A stretch of DNA of 64,000 nucleotides from Gnetum montanum (GCA_015680685.1 MNCI01001825.1:242576-306575); one strand, 5' to 3'; shown: positions 23,011 to 35,046, counted from the stretch's first letter. Made by a program: numbers and translations. Notes: a model not told the origin generated them from the letters alone.

Positions 23011-24330
23011 CTAGTCTATCAAAAGCACAACAATCAAACCATGCAAATAGTGTGTAGATAAATCTGAAATGCAAAAGTGCTTATACATAGTAGCCAAAAA
23101 ATAGGATGGCACCCAGTGGTTGACAACTGATTCTAAAAGTAGCACACTTTGCATGGAACCTACTGAGAGCCTAACTTGTGACTATGTTAAAGACATCGAT
23201 GAACTAGAGTAAGTTCATCACCAACTCTTGGATGATGAACCTGATGATAATGATTGGGGAGAGTTGGAAATCCCTAACAATTTTAAACATGAGCCCTTAG
23301 AGTTTAAACTGTACCTATCGGCATGGAATATGTATTTCTAAAAAATGGTAAGGCAGTGATAATCAATGTCAACCTTGCTTTTAAGTAGAAAAGGATGCTA
23401 TTGAAGGTGGTCAACAAATGTCCAACAACCTTTACTTGGTCATATCTTGAACTCACAAGGATTGATTCTATAAGAGATGCCATTCTAGCTATGAACCCAA
23501 AAAGGTAATCATAGCAGTGGCTAATCCCCAAATTGAAGTAAATGATCAAAGAGGAAATTGAATAATTTCTCAAGGCAAGGTTCATCTATCCAATTGTGGA
23601 TAGCAAGTGGATTAGGCTAATTGTAATTTTAACAAAGAAAGGTGGCAAGTGGAGAGTTTATATTGATTTTAGGCTATTAAACATGGAAACATTCAAAGAC
23701 TATTTTCCATTTCCATTTGTGGACTAGGTGTTGGACACTATTTCTAGGCATTGCTATTTAGCTTTCTAGATGGTTATAGTGGCTATAACCAAATTCAAAT
23801 TTTGTTTAAGGATCAAGCCAAAATAACATTCACAAGTTCCCAAGGTACTTTTTCATATCATAAGATGCCCTTTGATCCATGTACTATGAATGCAGCTTTC
23901 CAACACTTGGTCCTAAGCATTTTTCAGCAGCAAATTGGTAGCAAAGTGGAAGTATTCATGGATGACTTCTCTAGCTATGGTGCTACATTTGATCAAACCC
24001 TATACCTCCTTGAGTAAGTTCTTAAAAGGTGTGTGGAGACTAATCTTATGCTCAACTAGCAAAAGAGCCATCTCATCGTCCAAGAGGGAATTGTGTTGGG
24101 ACATAGGATTTCTCAAGCAAGGGTTGAGGTGGACTCTAAATAAATTCAGGTTATCCAAGGAAGAACCCACCAACTAGAAACTGTTAAAGATGTTTGGTCA
24201 TTCCTTGGACACACTAGCTACTATCGAAATTCATAGAGAATTTCTCTAAGATTGTGAAACCATTAGTTGAGCTCACAAAGAAAGATGCTCCATTGATATG
24301 AACCAAGAAATGCGAAAAGGCATTCCAGTA
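23011..24330 (+). pseudogene. linker and reverse transcriptase of element C (broken)
   Basis: 23011-23560 is the acidic protease-RT linker (ELEIPNNF, ITNGKAVIINVNLA in broken frames). RT follows: KEEIEXFLKARFIYPI (about 23545), VDSKWIRLIVILTKKGGKW, YIDFRLLNMETFKD, SFLDGYSGYNQIQI with the catalytic Asp, TFTSSQGTFSYHKMPF, and VEVFMDDFSSYGATFDQTL with the DD pair (about 23945-23985). The thumb part SFLGHTSYYRN lies near 24200. One frameshift occurs just before SFLDGY. Confidence 0.8.
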
Positions 24331-24760
24331 ACTTAAGAAGAAGCTTGTAGAGACTCATATTCTTTGAGCACTTGATTGTTCTTGACCATTTCACATTATG
24401 AAAGATGCATTAAACTATGTCTTGGGAGTTGTGCTTACACAATTGGATAATTAAAAGCGTCCATATTATATATATTATGTAGGTCTAAGCATTATGGATG
24501 CACAACTCAATCACACCATAATGGAGAAAGAGCTAATGGCAATGGTATATGCTTTGGAGAAGTTAAAGCACTATGTGCTTGGATACAAGGCATTTTTGCA
24601 CATTGACCATAACACCATCTACTTCCTAATGAATAAACCAATAGTGAGCCATGTGTTATACTATGGTTGGTGATGTTGTAGGAGTTCTATCTTACAATGA
24701 TAGATTGAAAGAGGACTGAGAATATGATTTTTGATCACTTATCTTGGTTATGATGGAACA
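24331..24760 (+). pseudogene. RNase H of element C (broken)
   Basis: Text such as CPFHIMKDALNYVLGVVLTQLDN, YYIYYVGLSIMDAQLNHT, MEKELMAMVYALEKLKHYVLG and HIDHNTIYFLMNKPIVS aligns with B and A. The first catalytic-type Asp is present (MKDAL). Stops and small frameshifts break it. Confidence 0.72.
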
Positions 24761-26160
24761 ACAAAGAGGATGAGATCCCACTCTCTGATCAATTTCCTAA
24801 TCATCTCCTCTTTGTTGATGCAATAAATAAACAACTACCCATTGAACCCAAACGGTACGATGGCATCCTCACTTATCTTCTCACTCAAGAGATGCTACAA
24901 AACCTAGATTTTTGGAAGAAACAACAATATCTTCATCAAGCCAAACACTTCATGGAGATTAATAAATGCATTCACAAGATGTGCACCGATGACCTAGTTC
25001 CTTGGTATGTCCTTGATCTTGCTCAACTACACATTCTCCAAAATGCTCATGAGGATCCTTGTGGGGATCACTATGTAGGGAGATGCATGGCCATTAACAT
25101 GCTGATGGCATGGTATTATTAGCCAACACTCTTCAAGAATGCTCACTAATTTATCTACTCTTGTGAACACTGTCAAATGGAGGGATCTTAATAGTGGATC
25201 CAACCACTGAAACCCTTTGACATCTAGGGAATAGACTTCATGGGTTCCATCATGCCCATGTTAAATGGAACAGTGTACATAATAGTCATTGTTAACTATT
25301 GCACCAAATGGGTAGAAGAAATAGTTGTCATCGATTATACATCTTCCATTGCTACACGATTTGTATAACAAAATGTTGTAAATAGGTTTGGAGTGCCACG
25401 TGTACTAATTTTCGATAATGGTACTCAATTTACAGGTGCTACTTTTCACAAACTCATGCAATTCTTGGGAGTTGAACATAAGCTAACAACAGCCTACCAC
25501 CCCCAAGCCAATGGTCAAGTAGAGGTTACCAATAGGGAGATCACTAAGATTTTAACTCAAATAATTAGCAAATATATTATAGACTAAAGCATGAAATTGA
25601 ACAATGTCCTTTGAACCTACCACACCACATGGAAGCTGTCTATAGGCTACTCTCCATATGAGTTGGTGTATGAAAAATTACCAAATCTTTCAATTCAATC
25701 TGAGCTTTATACACTTTCAATAGCCTGTGACGTGGACCTTGACTTAAGCCTAATATAAAAAGAGAGATTGATCAACCTTAACATGGTAGATGAAAATTGG
25801 TTGGTAGCACTATCTTTAAATGAAGTGCACAAAGCCTTTAGTAAACAATGCCATGACATTAAAATACAAAAGGTAAAATTTCAACCTAGAGACAAGGTCC
25901 TCTACTAGAACCCCATACATGTACCTCAACAAACTAAGTTCTAAACATTGTGGAAAGGGCCTTACATCATTTATGAAACCTTTCCTTTGGGGGTCATCTT
26001 AATTTAATAACTTAAGAGCCCAAATAATAAACAACTAGTTAACATGCAACAACCAAAACCTTTCAATGAGTCCAAGAAAGCTAGTGAAATCAATGTCTCA
26101 TTAGATGAACAACTACACTCAATCTTTCAGATCTCCTTCTTTTAACTCATTCTTCGGGGA
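24761..26160 (+). pseudogene. int: integrase of element C (broken)
   Basis: The open stretch 24892-25122 covers the N-terminal part (KKQQYLHQAKHFMEINKCIHKM, HILQNAHEDPCGDHYVGR). SCEHCQMEGS with the Cys pair lies near 25150, and FDIXGIDFMGSIMPML carries the first Asp (about 25220). 25393-25587 is open (VLIFDNGTQFTGATFHKLMQFLGVEHKL..., ANGQVEVTNREITKILTQI) with the second Asp and the Glu. The C-terminal part follows to about 26010 (VKFQPRDKVLY-NPIHVPQ), and the end matches A at 14950. Confidence 0.8.
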
Positions 26161-28095
26161 GATGGCCATCCATGCTAATCATTAAATTGGCTCCTTAACT
26201 TTTTCACTTTTTTGTTTTATACCTTTTTTTAACACTATTATTTTTCCAAATATTTATTTTACTATTTTGTTGCTAATAGAACACAGTGATACTATAGCTG
26301 TTTACTGATAGTGATTTGCACCTAATGATTTTGATTGCTAATGTCTAGTTTCTATTGTTAAATTTTGATAACTGATGACTAAGACAAGTTTTCTTTTCTT
26401 GGAATAGGCAGTGAGTCCACATTATCCACCCATCCACCAATCCTATGGTCTTCCTAGTTTTGAAAGTATAAGATCCCTTTTTTATTAATAAAAATCTAAC
26501 GAATTTGTAACCTTGGTAGTTTCAAAACTTGGGAAAGATTCAAAGGTTTGAAAAGGGTGTGACTTTAAGGGGATTCAATACTCTTTATTCCTCTATACTT
26601 GCTCAAGCTTGCATGTGTTTTCATGGATTTCTTATTGTTCCATATTGACCAATAACAGGAAGTTGAATAAGTCTTTGCATGGTGTCATTCCCATCCGAAA
26701 ACCCATAAAAACATAAAATTCAAAAAAAAACACACATGATGGAAACTCAAAGCACACACCTTAGACAAAATAATGGGCTACAAGCACTGGTTATGGGACT
26801 AGAAAGACATGTTACCCACTCTTGAAGGTGCCCTCTAACTAAGGCCCTTTTTCACTTCCCATTTCTCTTTTCTTCTCAAATAAGGAATGGTGGTTATTTG
26901 TGGAACCATTCTTGTATCTCAAGGAGGTGGACCAGTCCTAGAGTGACAATGCAAAGTCACTGAAAGTGGTTGGTTTTGATCTAGACTAAGGATGGACTTT
27001 ATTGGGTCATTTAACCATAAAATGCATAAGGGACTTCATGTGACCATGATTGGGAAATCCATTCCACTTTCTATCTGATCCATAAATGCTTTCCATAACT
27101 CACCTCACTACTAGTTTCCATGGTTTTGCTTAATGTCTTAGGGGTACATGTTGAAATTCTTGGATAGATTCTTCCAAATTTGATCCTTAACTTTTCATAA
27201 CCATTAATCAACTATGAGGCCCATGAACTCCTTACTTGAGGTTATGCAAGGGAAAAAGAGGGCATGAGTCTACTATGGGGAGGATCCACTTGCATGTCTC
27301 TTGGTTGGGGTAGTTAAGTCCCTTATCCTTAGACATTTTCTTAATCAAATCTTTTGCATTCCCCATTGGTTACCTCACGTTGTGTGCTTCTTAAGGCATT
27401 TCTCCAATCATTCTCCATCTTTTGTGAAATCTCAAGCCCTCTTCATGTATCTCATTGTGTTCTTGGCTTCTTGGACTTTCATTTGATTCCAATTTTGCTC
27501 AAAAAACTCCTTGTATTTTTTGAATTTTGACTTCATCAATAATGATCAATAGCTACATTAACTACGTCTAATCAATGCAGCTAACCATGTTGACTAGGCC
27601 CCATTAATGAGGCCTAATTAATGCATAGGAAAAATTCTATATATAGCACCCACCACTTAGGAACTTTTTGACATTTACTATAAACATAAGGGGAGTTTTT
27701 GCAATTTTTCAAAGCTCAAAACCTTCCAAAGCCTATAACTTTAAAGTCATTTATCTAATTCAATACATTCTTTAGTCTTGCAACTTCTAGAGGTATGCTT
27801 TACATCATGGGATCACAAACCTTAGGTTTTTTATAGAAAATTTTTCAAAATATTTCTAACCCCGCCTAATGAATTTAATGAATAAAATAATATTAAATCA
27901 TCAACCTATGAAAGTTAAACCCTTCCAACATACTCCTGTAACCTATTTAATCAGATAATAATAAAATCATATTAAAATAATATAATAAGCCATGATCACA
28001 ACTTAGCCAAGTGTAACTACCCCAAGAGATAAGGTATTCCAAATGTTTCAAAGTTACACAATAAGTGCTAATCCTTGGTCATGTTGTGATTATAG
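26161..28095 (+). other. 3' non-coding region of element C
   Basis: No coding text is recognisable. 26400-27100 is conserved with A 15350-16050. 27500-28090 matches A 16480-17075 and contains the LTR-promoter-like block. The open stretch at 27301-27486 is not conserved in A and is taken as chance. Confidence 0.6.
27590..27650 (+). promoter_or_regulatory. LTR-promoter-like block before the third ORF of element C
   Basis: It has aggccccattaatgaggcc (from about 27596) followed by tctatatata (about 27638-27647). The same order is found in A (16545-16640) and in the A/C LTR (20310-20354). Confidence 0.5.
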
Positions 28096-28929
28096 ATGGC
28101 ACATAGACTAAAACACCCACATGAAGGAAAACCATCCCAACCAAGGGACTAACAACCTAAGCTAGAAGAAAGTAGCAAGAATAAACCCAAGAACATGTAC
28201 CAAGAAGTCAAGTGATAGGACATCTTCTGAAGGATGCCAAAGTGGAATCTATCCAAAAAATTCTCAAGGAAGTGATCATAAATGAAAAATTTCATTGAGA
28301 TGAGGCTCTAGGATTGGTGCTAAGACTTGAGGTCACATTAGCTTAAGCTTGCCTTGATCAAATCAAGCCTCATGTTATCCAACATTTAATTCTCCAAGAA
28401 TTGAACTTTGGACCATTCCTAGAACATGCTCTAGCAGAAGTTAAGATGCAATTGCAAAACTCTCCCATGTGGCCAATCATCAGTTCCAATGAGAAATGTC
28501 ACATGGGAGAGACATATCTCTTCTAAAATAGTAGGTGGGTGGGAGCCACTATAAGGATTAAGGACATTCAATTGTCCTACTCAATGGAGGCTATTGCATA
28601 GGATTTTGGGTTGCCTGATATTGGAACAAATTTGGTAGAAATCTCCACACAAGTAGACCCAAAGGTAAAGAAGGAGTGGACCTAGCGATGTTATGGAGTT
28701 TACCACAAGGAGTATGGTGCACTTACCCCAACAAAGCACATATATTTCAAGATAGCGACCTATCACCTTAATCCGATGGTGAGGCTCAATAAGGTGACTA
28801 TCTTTCTACCCATGCATGTGCTGCTTTGAGTAAAAAATTCCTTGTGAACCTTCCATAGCTAATCTATCTAGAGATAGAAAAGTCATTTAAGGAAAATGAG
28901 CATGGAAGAAAGGCCTTATCCTTTTTTCA
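28096..28929 (+). pseudogene. Third ORF of element C, 5' part (cut by element E)
   Basis: MAHRLKHPHEGKPSQP at 28096 aligns with A from 17080. The globular region keeps ELNFGPFLEHALAEVK, WPIISSNEKCHMGE, IKDIQLSYSMEAIA, GLPDIGTNLVEIST, YGVYHKEYGALTP and MVRLNKVTIFLP in broken frames. The text ends at 28929 (ttttttca), where element E begins, and resumes at 63548. E also removes or moves away the coiled-coil part seen in A. Confidence 0.65.
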
Positions 28930-30564
28930 TGACCAAAAACATTGATGGTTGCAACACTGAGGTTGACTGGCACACAGCCTAACCTTGAATCTACATGAGG
29001 GCCTCCTAGAGGTAGAGATGAGGTGCCTTGAATAGTCTTGTTAATCGAACAAGAACTTACTGAATGTAACTAGGTTGCAGCGTGGTTAGCCACAATGTTA
29101 ATGCAAAATAGTGCTAAGTGTTCAAATGGTGTTAACAATGTTGAGTGTAGTCAAGTTTTTTAGTAAAAATGAGGGCATCAACATGTGGGGATCGTCACCT
29201 CAGTGTAGTTGTAGGTCCAACTATGAGATAAAATAGTGAAAAAGGCAAATAAAATGATAAAAATGAATAGAGAGAGAGAGAGAGAACACCATCCCAAATA
29301 GGATTGAGTGTACTTAACACCAAAAGAGGTTAGAAGGTACATGGTGTACAATAGTTGTAGTGGACAACATAGTCATAGTCTTGGAGGTGTATGGCCATGA
29401 AGAATGGTGCTCACTAGGGTGTCTACATCTGTTGAGTTGGCTATCGTGGTATACCATGGTCTATAGTGGGCTGTGATGGTCTGCAACTTTGCTGATATGC
29501 CTTTGGTTCTCTCCCAATCACTCCTTAAGATTGCTAAGTCTCTAGTTTTCTAATCCTTAAGTTTGCCAATGCTTCAAATTTGCTAACGCCAAATTTTTTT
29601 CCAATCCTAAAAATGTCGAGGGCAAGGGTATTTATAGGGTTAGGTTTAATGTGAAATGTGGGGTGAATGCCATGTAGTAAAGGGGACAGTTGGGACTACA
29701 CTATCATCCAACTACGCTTTCCACTGAGGCTGGTGGTGTTGTATTTTTTTTGTGCTCTGTCGAACTCTATGAGATTGTGAGAATGTGACTATGCTGCCAA
29801 TCACATGTGCATGTGTCAAGAGGACTGCAAGGTACCTAGAAAAATAAAATTTTTGAGACTATGCTCTCCACTATCTTACATGGGGTAGAGTGTAGTTACA
29901 ATTTTAGGGACAAAAGAGAATACAAAAAAGATGTATTTTGCTAACTACGCTTGCCAAAGATGAGTCAGGGTAGAGCTGAGTGGTTTTGCCATGCTGTGAA
30001 GGTTGCTGGAGGTTGTTCTAGCTGACTACACTTTGGACTGGGGGAGAGCATAGTTCCACACTTAGAAAAAATTACAAAAATAATGGCTATGTGCTTACTA
30101 CGCTCTCCACTAGAGGCTAACTATGCTCTCCACTAGGCAGACTACGCTCTGGAACAATGGAGAGCATAGTCCCAGCACTTCAAAAGAATTTACAATGACT
30201 AGCTTTGTGGTGACACTTATAAAAAATTTCAAAACTAGCTTTTGTGTTGACAACGCTTTGGGTTAGGGGAGAGTGTAGTATCAATACTTAGAAAAGTATA
30301 CAAAAACTAGTCCTTCATGCTAACTACACTTTCCACGAGAGGCTAATTACACTCTAGGGCTATGGAGAGCATAGCCTCAACACTTAGAAAAATTTGTAGC
30401 TTTTGGTTTCATGATGACACTTAGAAAAAATTGAAAAACTAGCCTGTTTTGTTGACTACACTCTCCACTAAGCTGACTATGCTCTAAGGTAGTGGAGAGT
30501 GTAGTTCCAGCACTTAGAAAACTTTGTAGTCGAGAGGCAGTAGTTCAAATCTGGTGGTGTTTCA
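28930..30564 (-). repeat. 3' LTR of element E
   Basis: On the minus strand it starts TGAAACACCACC at 30564 and ends ...TTTTTGGTCA at 28930, matching 61777-63547 throughout ('gggcaagggtatttataggg', 'caccatcccaaataggattg' versus 'caccccaaataagattgag'). A TATA-like ccctataaatac lies at about 29627-29638 (minus). The U3 half consists of many imperfect copies of ctacgctctccac and its complement ggagagcatag. A GA microsatellite lies at 29268-29285. Confidence 0.85.
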
Positions 30565-30580
30565 TTAGCCCCTCTTTGTT
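30565..30580 (-). other. Polypurine tract of element E
   Basis: The minus strand reads aacaaagaggggctaa directly before TGAAACACC. D has aacaaagaggggccaa at 58965-58980 in the same place. Confidence 0.75.
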
Positions 30581-30971
30581 AAAATTTGGACATGTAGTCT
30601 AAGAGATGTCAACAAAGAACAGTGAAACACCACAACAAGCTTGACACCAACATCACTCTTCAGTGTGAGATTGGATGTTGTTGCACCATGCTCAAGAGTG
30701 TTGTGGATAGTGGTATGCTAGATAGTAGGTTAGAAGTGGGAGTAAAAGGTGTAGGCAATGTGTTGGGGATAAAAGGGAGGAGAAGTGAAAGTAGGATGTT
30801 ATGACACAAGGACATCATGGCTAATGATGAACATGGCACCAAAGTGGCTTACCTTTGAAAATGTTGACATCTCATTGGAGTGCTTGTGAGAGAGTTAAGG
30901 TGTAGATTCAACGTTGAGCCGATTATGAAATTGCTTTGCTACTAGGTTGCTTGGGGATGTGCTTTTTTCCT

Positions 30972-31018
<47 letters not shown>

Positions 31019-31740
31019 GGGTGAACTCTTTTTAGGCTCTACACTTTGTTAAATGCTTTCTATGAGGTGAAATGCTTTCCATCAAGTGAGTTGCATATCA
31101 CTAGATGGGCTTTCCTTTATCATTAACAAAACTGCATGGTGTCTGTATGACAAGTTTTTCCTCCCTAAGATGACTTATGTTACATCTTCTTGGTCTTTAA
31201 CTAGCCAACAAAGGCTTTCCATAGGAAGACTTATGTTACATCTACCTTGGGAAGCTTGGTGTTTGATGGGATGTGTGAAGAGGGTGTCGTGAGGTCACAA
31301 CACATGAGTGTCTAGGAGGGTTTGCAATCTTGGCTATGTAGGGAATGATAGGGTATTGAAATACGAGAGTGGACATGGGTAGGCTATAGTGGGATAAGGG
31401 AGGATGTGCACTCTTGAGAGACTTAGCTAGTCCAATCGTGGACATCTAAGAATTATGGTGACTTGCTGTTGCGATGAGATGCACCTTTGTATGATGACCC
31501 AGGGCTTCATCCTACAATCACAACTCTGAGAAGAAAAGAAAACCACACAAGATAGAAAAATGAAAATAAACTGTAGGTGGTGAAGATGCTATAAGTTCTC
31601 TAAAGGTTGCACTAATTACAGGTGCTCCATTCTGGAACTGCAACATGCCTACCTGCATGGTGTAGGAGGAGGGCAAGGATAGTGCTCACTCGCTTGCTTG
31701 CAGAAGGATGAAAGGAATCATTAGTGGCTAACCATGAACC
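30581..31740 (-). other. 3' non-coding region of element E
   Basis: No coding text was recognised. It aligns loosely with D 57990-58964 (for example the 'gcatctcatcg' region near 31475, minus). It holds a long T run (30977-31015) and, at 30611-30633, a second copy of the tract and LTR start in the opposite direction. The overlapping open stretches at 30622-30842 and 31086-31445 are on both strands and have no support from D. Confidence 0.55.
30977..31015. repeat. Poly(T) tract of about 39 bases
   Basis: A run of T's (poly(A) on the element's coding strand). D has a purine-rich tract at 58345-58455 in the matching place. The exact length is likely unreliable in the assembly. Confidence 0.9.
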
Positions 31741-32455
31741 TAGTTTAAGGTCTTGGTAGATCATGGATTTACTAGTTTAAGGTCTTATCAGATCGTGAAC
31801 TCGGTTTAAGGTCTTGGTATATCGTGTTATGCTAGTTTATAGTCTTAGTAGACTACTACATGCTATTTTAACATCATAGTGGATTAGCTATGCTAGTTTA
31901 ATGTCATAGCGAACATGTTGTGCCAATTTAACATCATAGCAGACAAACTTTTATGCTAGTTTAATGTCATAGTAGACAAATGTTATGCTAGTTTAGCATC
32001 ATAACAGACAAGTATTGTTCCATTTTAGCATCATAGCAGATGAACTACACAAATTTAACATCATAGAGGATGAGTGCTATGCTAGTTTAGCATCATAGCA
32101 GATGAGTGTTATGCTAATTTAGCATCATAATAGATAAACTACACCAATTTAACATCATAGAGGATGAGTGCTATGCTATTTTAGCATCATAGTAGATGAG
32201 TATTGTGCGTATGCAGACCTCTATGCTAGTTTAACATCATAGCAGATGAGTTATGTCAGTTTATCATTATATAAGACATGCTATGCCAGTTTAACATCAT
32301 AGCAGATGAGTGTTGTGTGTATGTAGACCTCTGTGATAGTTTAACGTCATAGTAGACAAGCTATTCCAGTTTAGTATCATAGTAGACATGTTGTCTCTAT
32401 GCTAGTTTAACATCATAGCGAATGCATGTTGTGCTAGTTTAACGTTGTAGCAGAT
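31741..32455 (-). repeat. Tandem repeat block, TTAAACTA family, next to the antisense gene of E
   Basis: About 20 degenerate units of 30-40 bp with a core 'agtttaacatcatag' (minus: ctatgatgttaaact) and a looser tail such as 'cagatgagtgttatgc'. The core varies at the two or three bases in the middle. The same core occurs at 40690-41015 in E and in three blocks of D (48600-48830, 54060-54170, 57468-57790), always in the same direction relative to gag-pol. Confidence 0.88.
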
Positions 32456-33604
32456 GAATGCTTACCTTGTTAGATTGATGTGCAGCACTACATGTTAGAT
32501 ATAGTATGGCTTCAAGTATGAATGATTTGCTAGAATGCTCCATTTTCATAGGTGTTAGTGACCAAAGGTGAGAAAATCTACTCATGCGTACTTATGTCAT
32601 GTTCATGCAAAACAAACCAGCAAAACATCACACAACACTTGTTTTCTTTAGTTATTATGCACACATGAAAGAAAGCAATCAAGTAAAAAAAGTAATCAAG
32701 TAAAAATTTGCCTAAGTATGTGTGTAAATAGTGATGAGAGGTAGACATGTTATTTCATTATTTTCCTTTCTCTTTGATACAACTATAGGGGAGGGTTTCA
32801 TTGATAGGGTTTTGGGATGCGGATGTCTAGGGTTTGTGGGCAAGGGCTTGGGGGCATGACGACAAGCGTTATGGGTTCTAGTAGCATGGTCACAAAAGGT
32901 CCTAGGGTTCTAGCCACAACTAGGGAATGACCTACCATGAGGGCAAGGGATGAGGCATGGATCTATCTTTGCATTTTTTTTGAAGTTTTTCTATTTTTTT
33001 TCTTTCAAAGGTTTGGGGCTGCAATGATGAAGGAGGAGGAGAGGGCAAGGCTCGATAGGCAGGATGGACACAACAACATGGTAGTGCAGTGGGCATAGCA
33101 TGTGGCAAGACATAGGCATAGTGTGCAGTGGACATGAGCAAGGTGCACGATAAGCATGATGCGCGATGCCACAGTAGGGCACAATGCATGGAGGGTAGCA
33201 ATGCAAAGATGCATGGAGACTATGCTCTCTATTGCTGCAACTAGGACTACACTTCTCATGCCTTGGAAGTGTAGTTGCCACCAAGCATTTGACAAAATGT
33301 TGACTTTGCCAAGTGTTTGTTGAAATGTGTCCACCCCAAAAGTCAATTTTTGGGACTACACTTTCTATAGACCATAGTTGGGAGTTAGAAAAAGAGTTTG
33401 TAGTTTGGGACTACACTCTTCACTAAGGCAATTTGGAGTTAAAAAATTTTTTGATTTTCAAGACTACACTTTTCATTGAGGAAATTCAAAGTTACTAACT
33501 TATCTTAATAATTTAATGTCAAATTTGCATCTATGTATGTATACTAATGTTTTGATTATTACTTGAATGTTGCAAGGTGTTGTTGAAGCATATTCTGATT
33601 GTAG
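32456..33604 (+). promoter_or_regulatory. Upstream region of the antisense gene in E, with LTR-like motifs
   Basis: 33200-33490 carries several copies of 'gggactacacttt/ctt' and 'gagactatgctctct', the same short motif family that fills the U3 of E's own LTRs ('gactacactctccac'). 33005-33200 is a CpG-containing, repetitive stretch ('gcatagcatgtggc', 'catgatgcgcgatgcc') in the same position as a repetitive stretch in D (53690-53800). 32560-32800 is AT-rich with nothing recognised. I infer the promoter and first exon or exons of the antisense gene lie here; a TATA box was not identified. Confidence 0.45.
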
Positions 33605-34266
33605 TTAAGCTTGTGGGCATCCTATGTTGCATGAGCAAACCTATTCCTAACACACCCACAGTAGATATGCAGGTGGGCCATCAGGCAATGTGGTTTTAGC
33701 CAAGGGCTTGTGAGTTCTTGGAATACCTACTACAGTAGTTTAGTGTGATCATGTGATCACACTTGGTAGTGGAGGTTGTTAGCGCTATCACCAAGACTTT
33801 GCTATCCAAGGCTAACCAAGGCATCCTAAAATTCATTTTAAATGAGCCCATTGCTAGCATTGATGGGGTAGGTGGTTTGGGGAAAGGTTCTAGGAGCACC
33901 CATCAGCTATCTATGATATGGCACATGACAAGGTTTGCTTGTTACAATAAAAACAACACCCTTTTTAACATGATGTGGGTGCATACCCTATTTTAGAACC
34001 CACCTAGAACTATCTACTACATTAGAGGGTAAGTGCTTTCATGATTTTCGTAGTGTTTTTTTGCTACTAGCTCATGTTAAATTGCTAATGGCTCATGATT
34101 AACACTAGGTTCAGAGTTGACAAGGAGGGCCTACATGATTGTTGGCACATTTTGGCCATTTCATGAAACAGGTTGGCATGATAAAATCGATTAAAGGTTT
34201 TTGTAGTTTGATAGTTGGAGAAGTGGCAATAATTTCAGTTTGTAGAGAAAAAGAATAAGAGCTAAA

Positions 34267-35046
34267 ATGCAGTCCCAGCAATCTCATATCAACCATCTAA
34301 TTGAAGATGCAATCTTGGAGGCAGACAGAATCAGGGCAAAAGTCCTGAGCCTAGGTTTACTTAACAAGGTTATCAACAATGGAGGAGACGTTTTCCTCAA
34401 ATGCTATGACAACTTGAAAATTCGAGTGATAGATGGAACCACGCGTACAGTAGCTTGGGTGCCAATCTCCATTCTTGAGGAGGAGAAACAAGTGTTCCTT
34501 ATCCCTGGAGGAGTCACTAGGCTAGAATCTGGAATAGTCGCAATTCTCTACCAAAGGGGACTCACAGTCAAGATTATGCAAGTTTCAGATGAGCAGTATG
34601 AGAAAATCAAAAGTTACATCCCTTTGGAATTTTAGTGCAATCTATTGGCAAGTAGCTCTAAGGAGAGAATAAAGTGCAAGATATGGTTTGTGGGTAAGCC
34701 CATTAGCCAAGTAGAGCAGATGATGGTAGAAAAGGACACCAAATTTGTGCCACTGTATTCATTTCCATTAAAACAAGAACATGATAAATGCCTTTACGAG
34801 ACAACATCTGCCATGAAAGTGCCAAGCCTCCTAGAAAATATACACTGCTACAAAGAGTGGCTATCGAAGAATGTGATGAGTGCATGGAGAGTTGGAGGAA
34901 TAGTGCATGCATTAGAAGGTTGCTCATATCATAAATGCCATCACCATAGCAACCATACCTCTGCATTACAGGTGTGGAGGGTAGCCTTAAAGCATGGTTT
35001 TCAACCATATTACCACTACTCAAACAAAGATAATAACAATGGTTAA
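34267..35046 (+). CDS. Unrecognised ORF of 260 codons with one in-frame TAG, in insertion G
   Basis: The frame is open from 34246 to 35046 except for one TAG at 34633-34635 after IPLEF. The part before the stop is 122 codons from MQSQQSHINHLIED, predicted soluble, with an acidic helix and a beta-rich part (RVIDGTTRTVAW, VFLIPGGVTRLESGIVA, YQRGLTVKIMQVSDE). The part after the stop is basic with Cys and His (ERIKCKIWFVGKP, CSYHKCHHHSNH) and ends YYHYSNKDNNNG. I do not recognise the family. Such a long frame is exceptional here, so the insert is young or the frame was under selection. It could be the end of a polyprotein or a captured gene. Nothing recognisable follows at 35047-35480, where short open pieces in several frames remain. 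Confidence 0.5.

Noticed and set aside
31741-32455. CRISPR-like array of regularly spaced repeats
   Set aside because: Units are degenerate, spacers are not unique fixed-length sequences, and the block lies inside a plant retrotransposon.
32932-33346. Minus-strand frames of 89-113 codons rich in Cys, His and Ala
   Set aside because: They come from short tandem text with skewed composition upstream of the antisense gene; three overlapping frames are open, so no single one is favoured.
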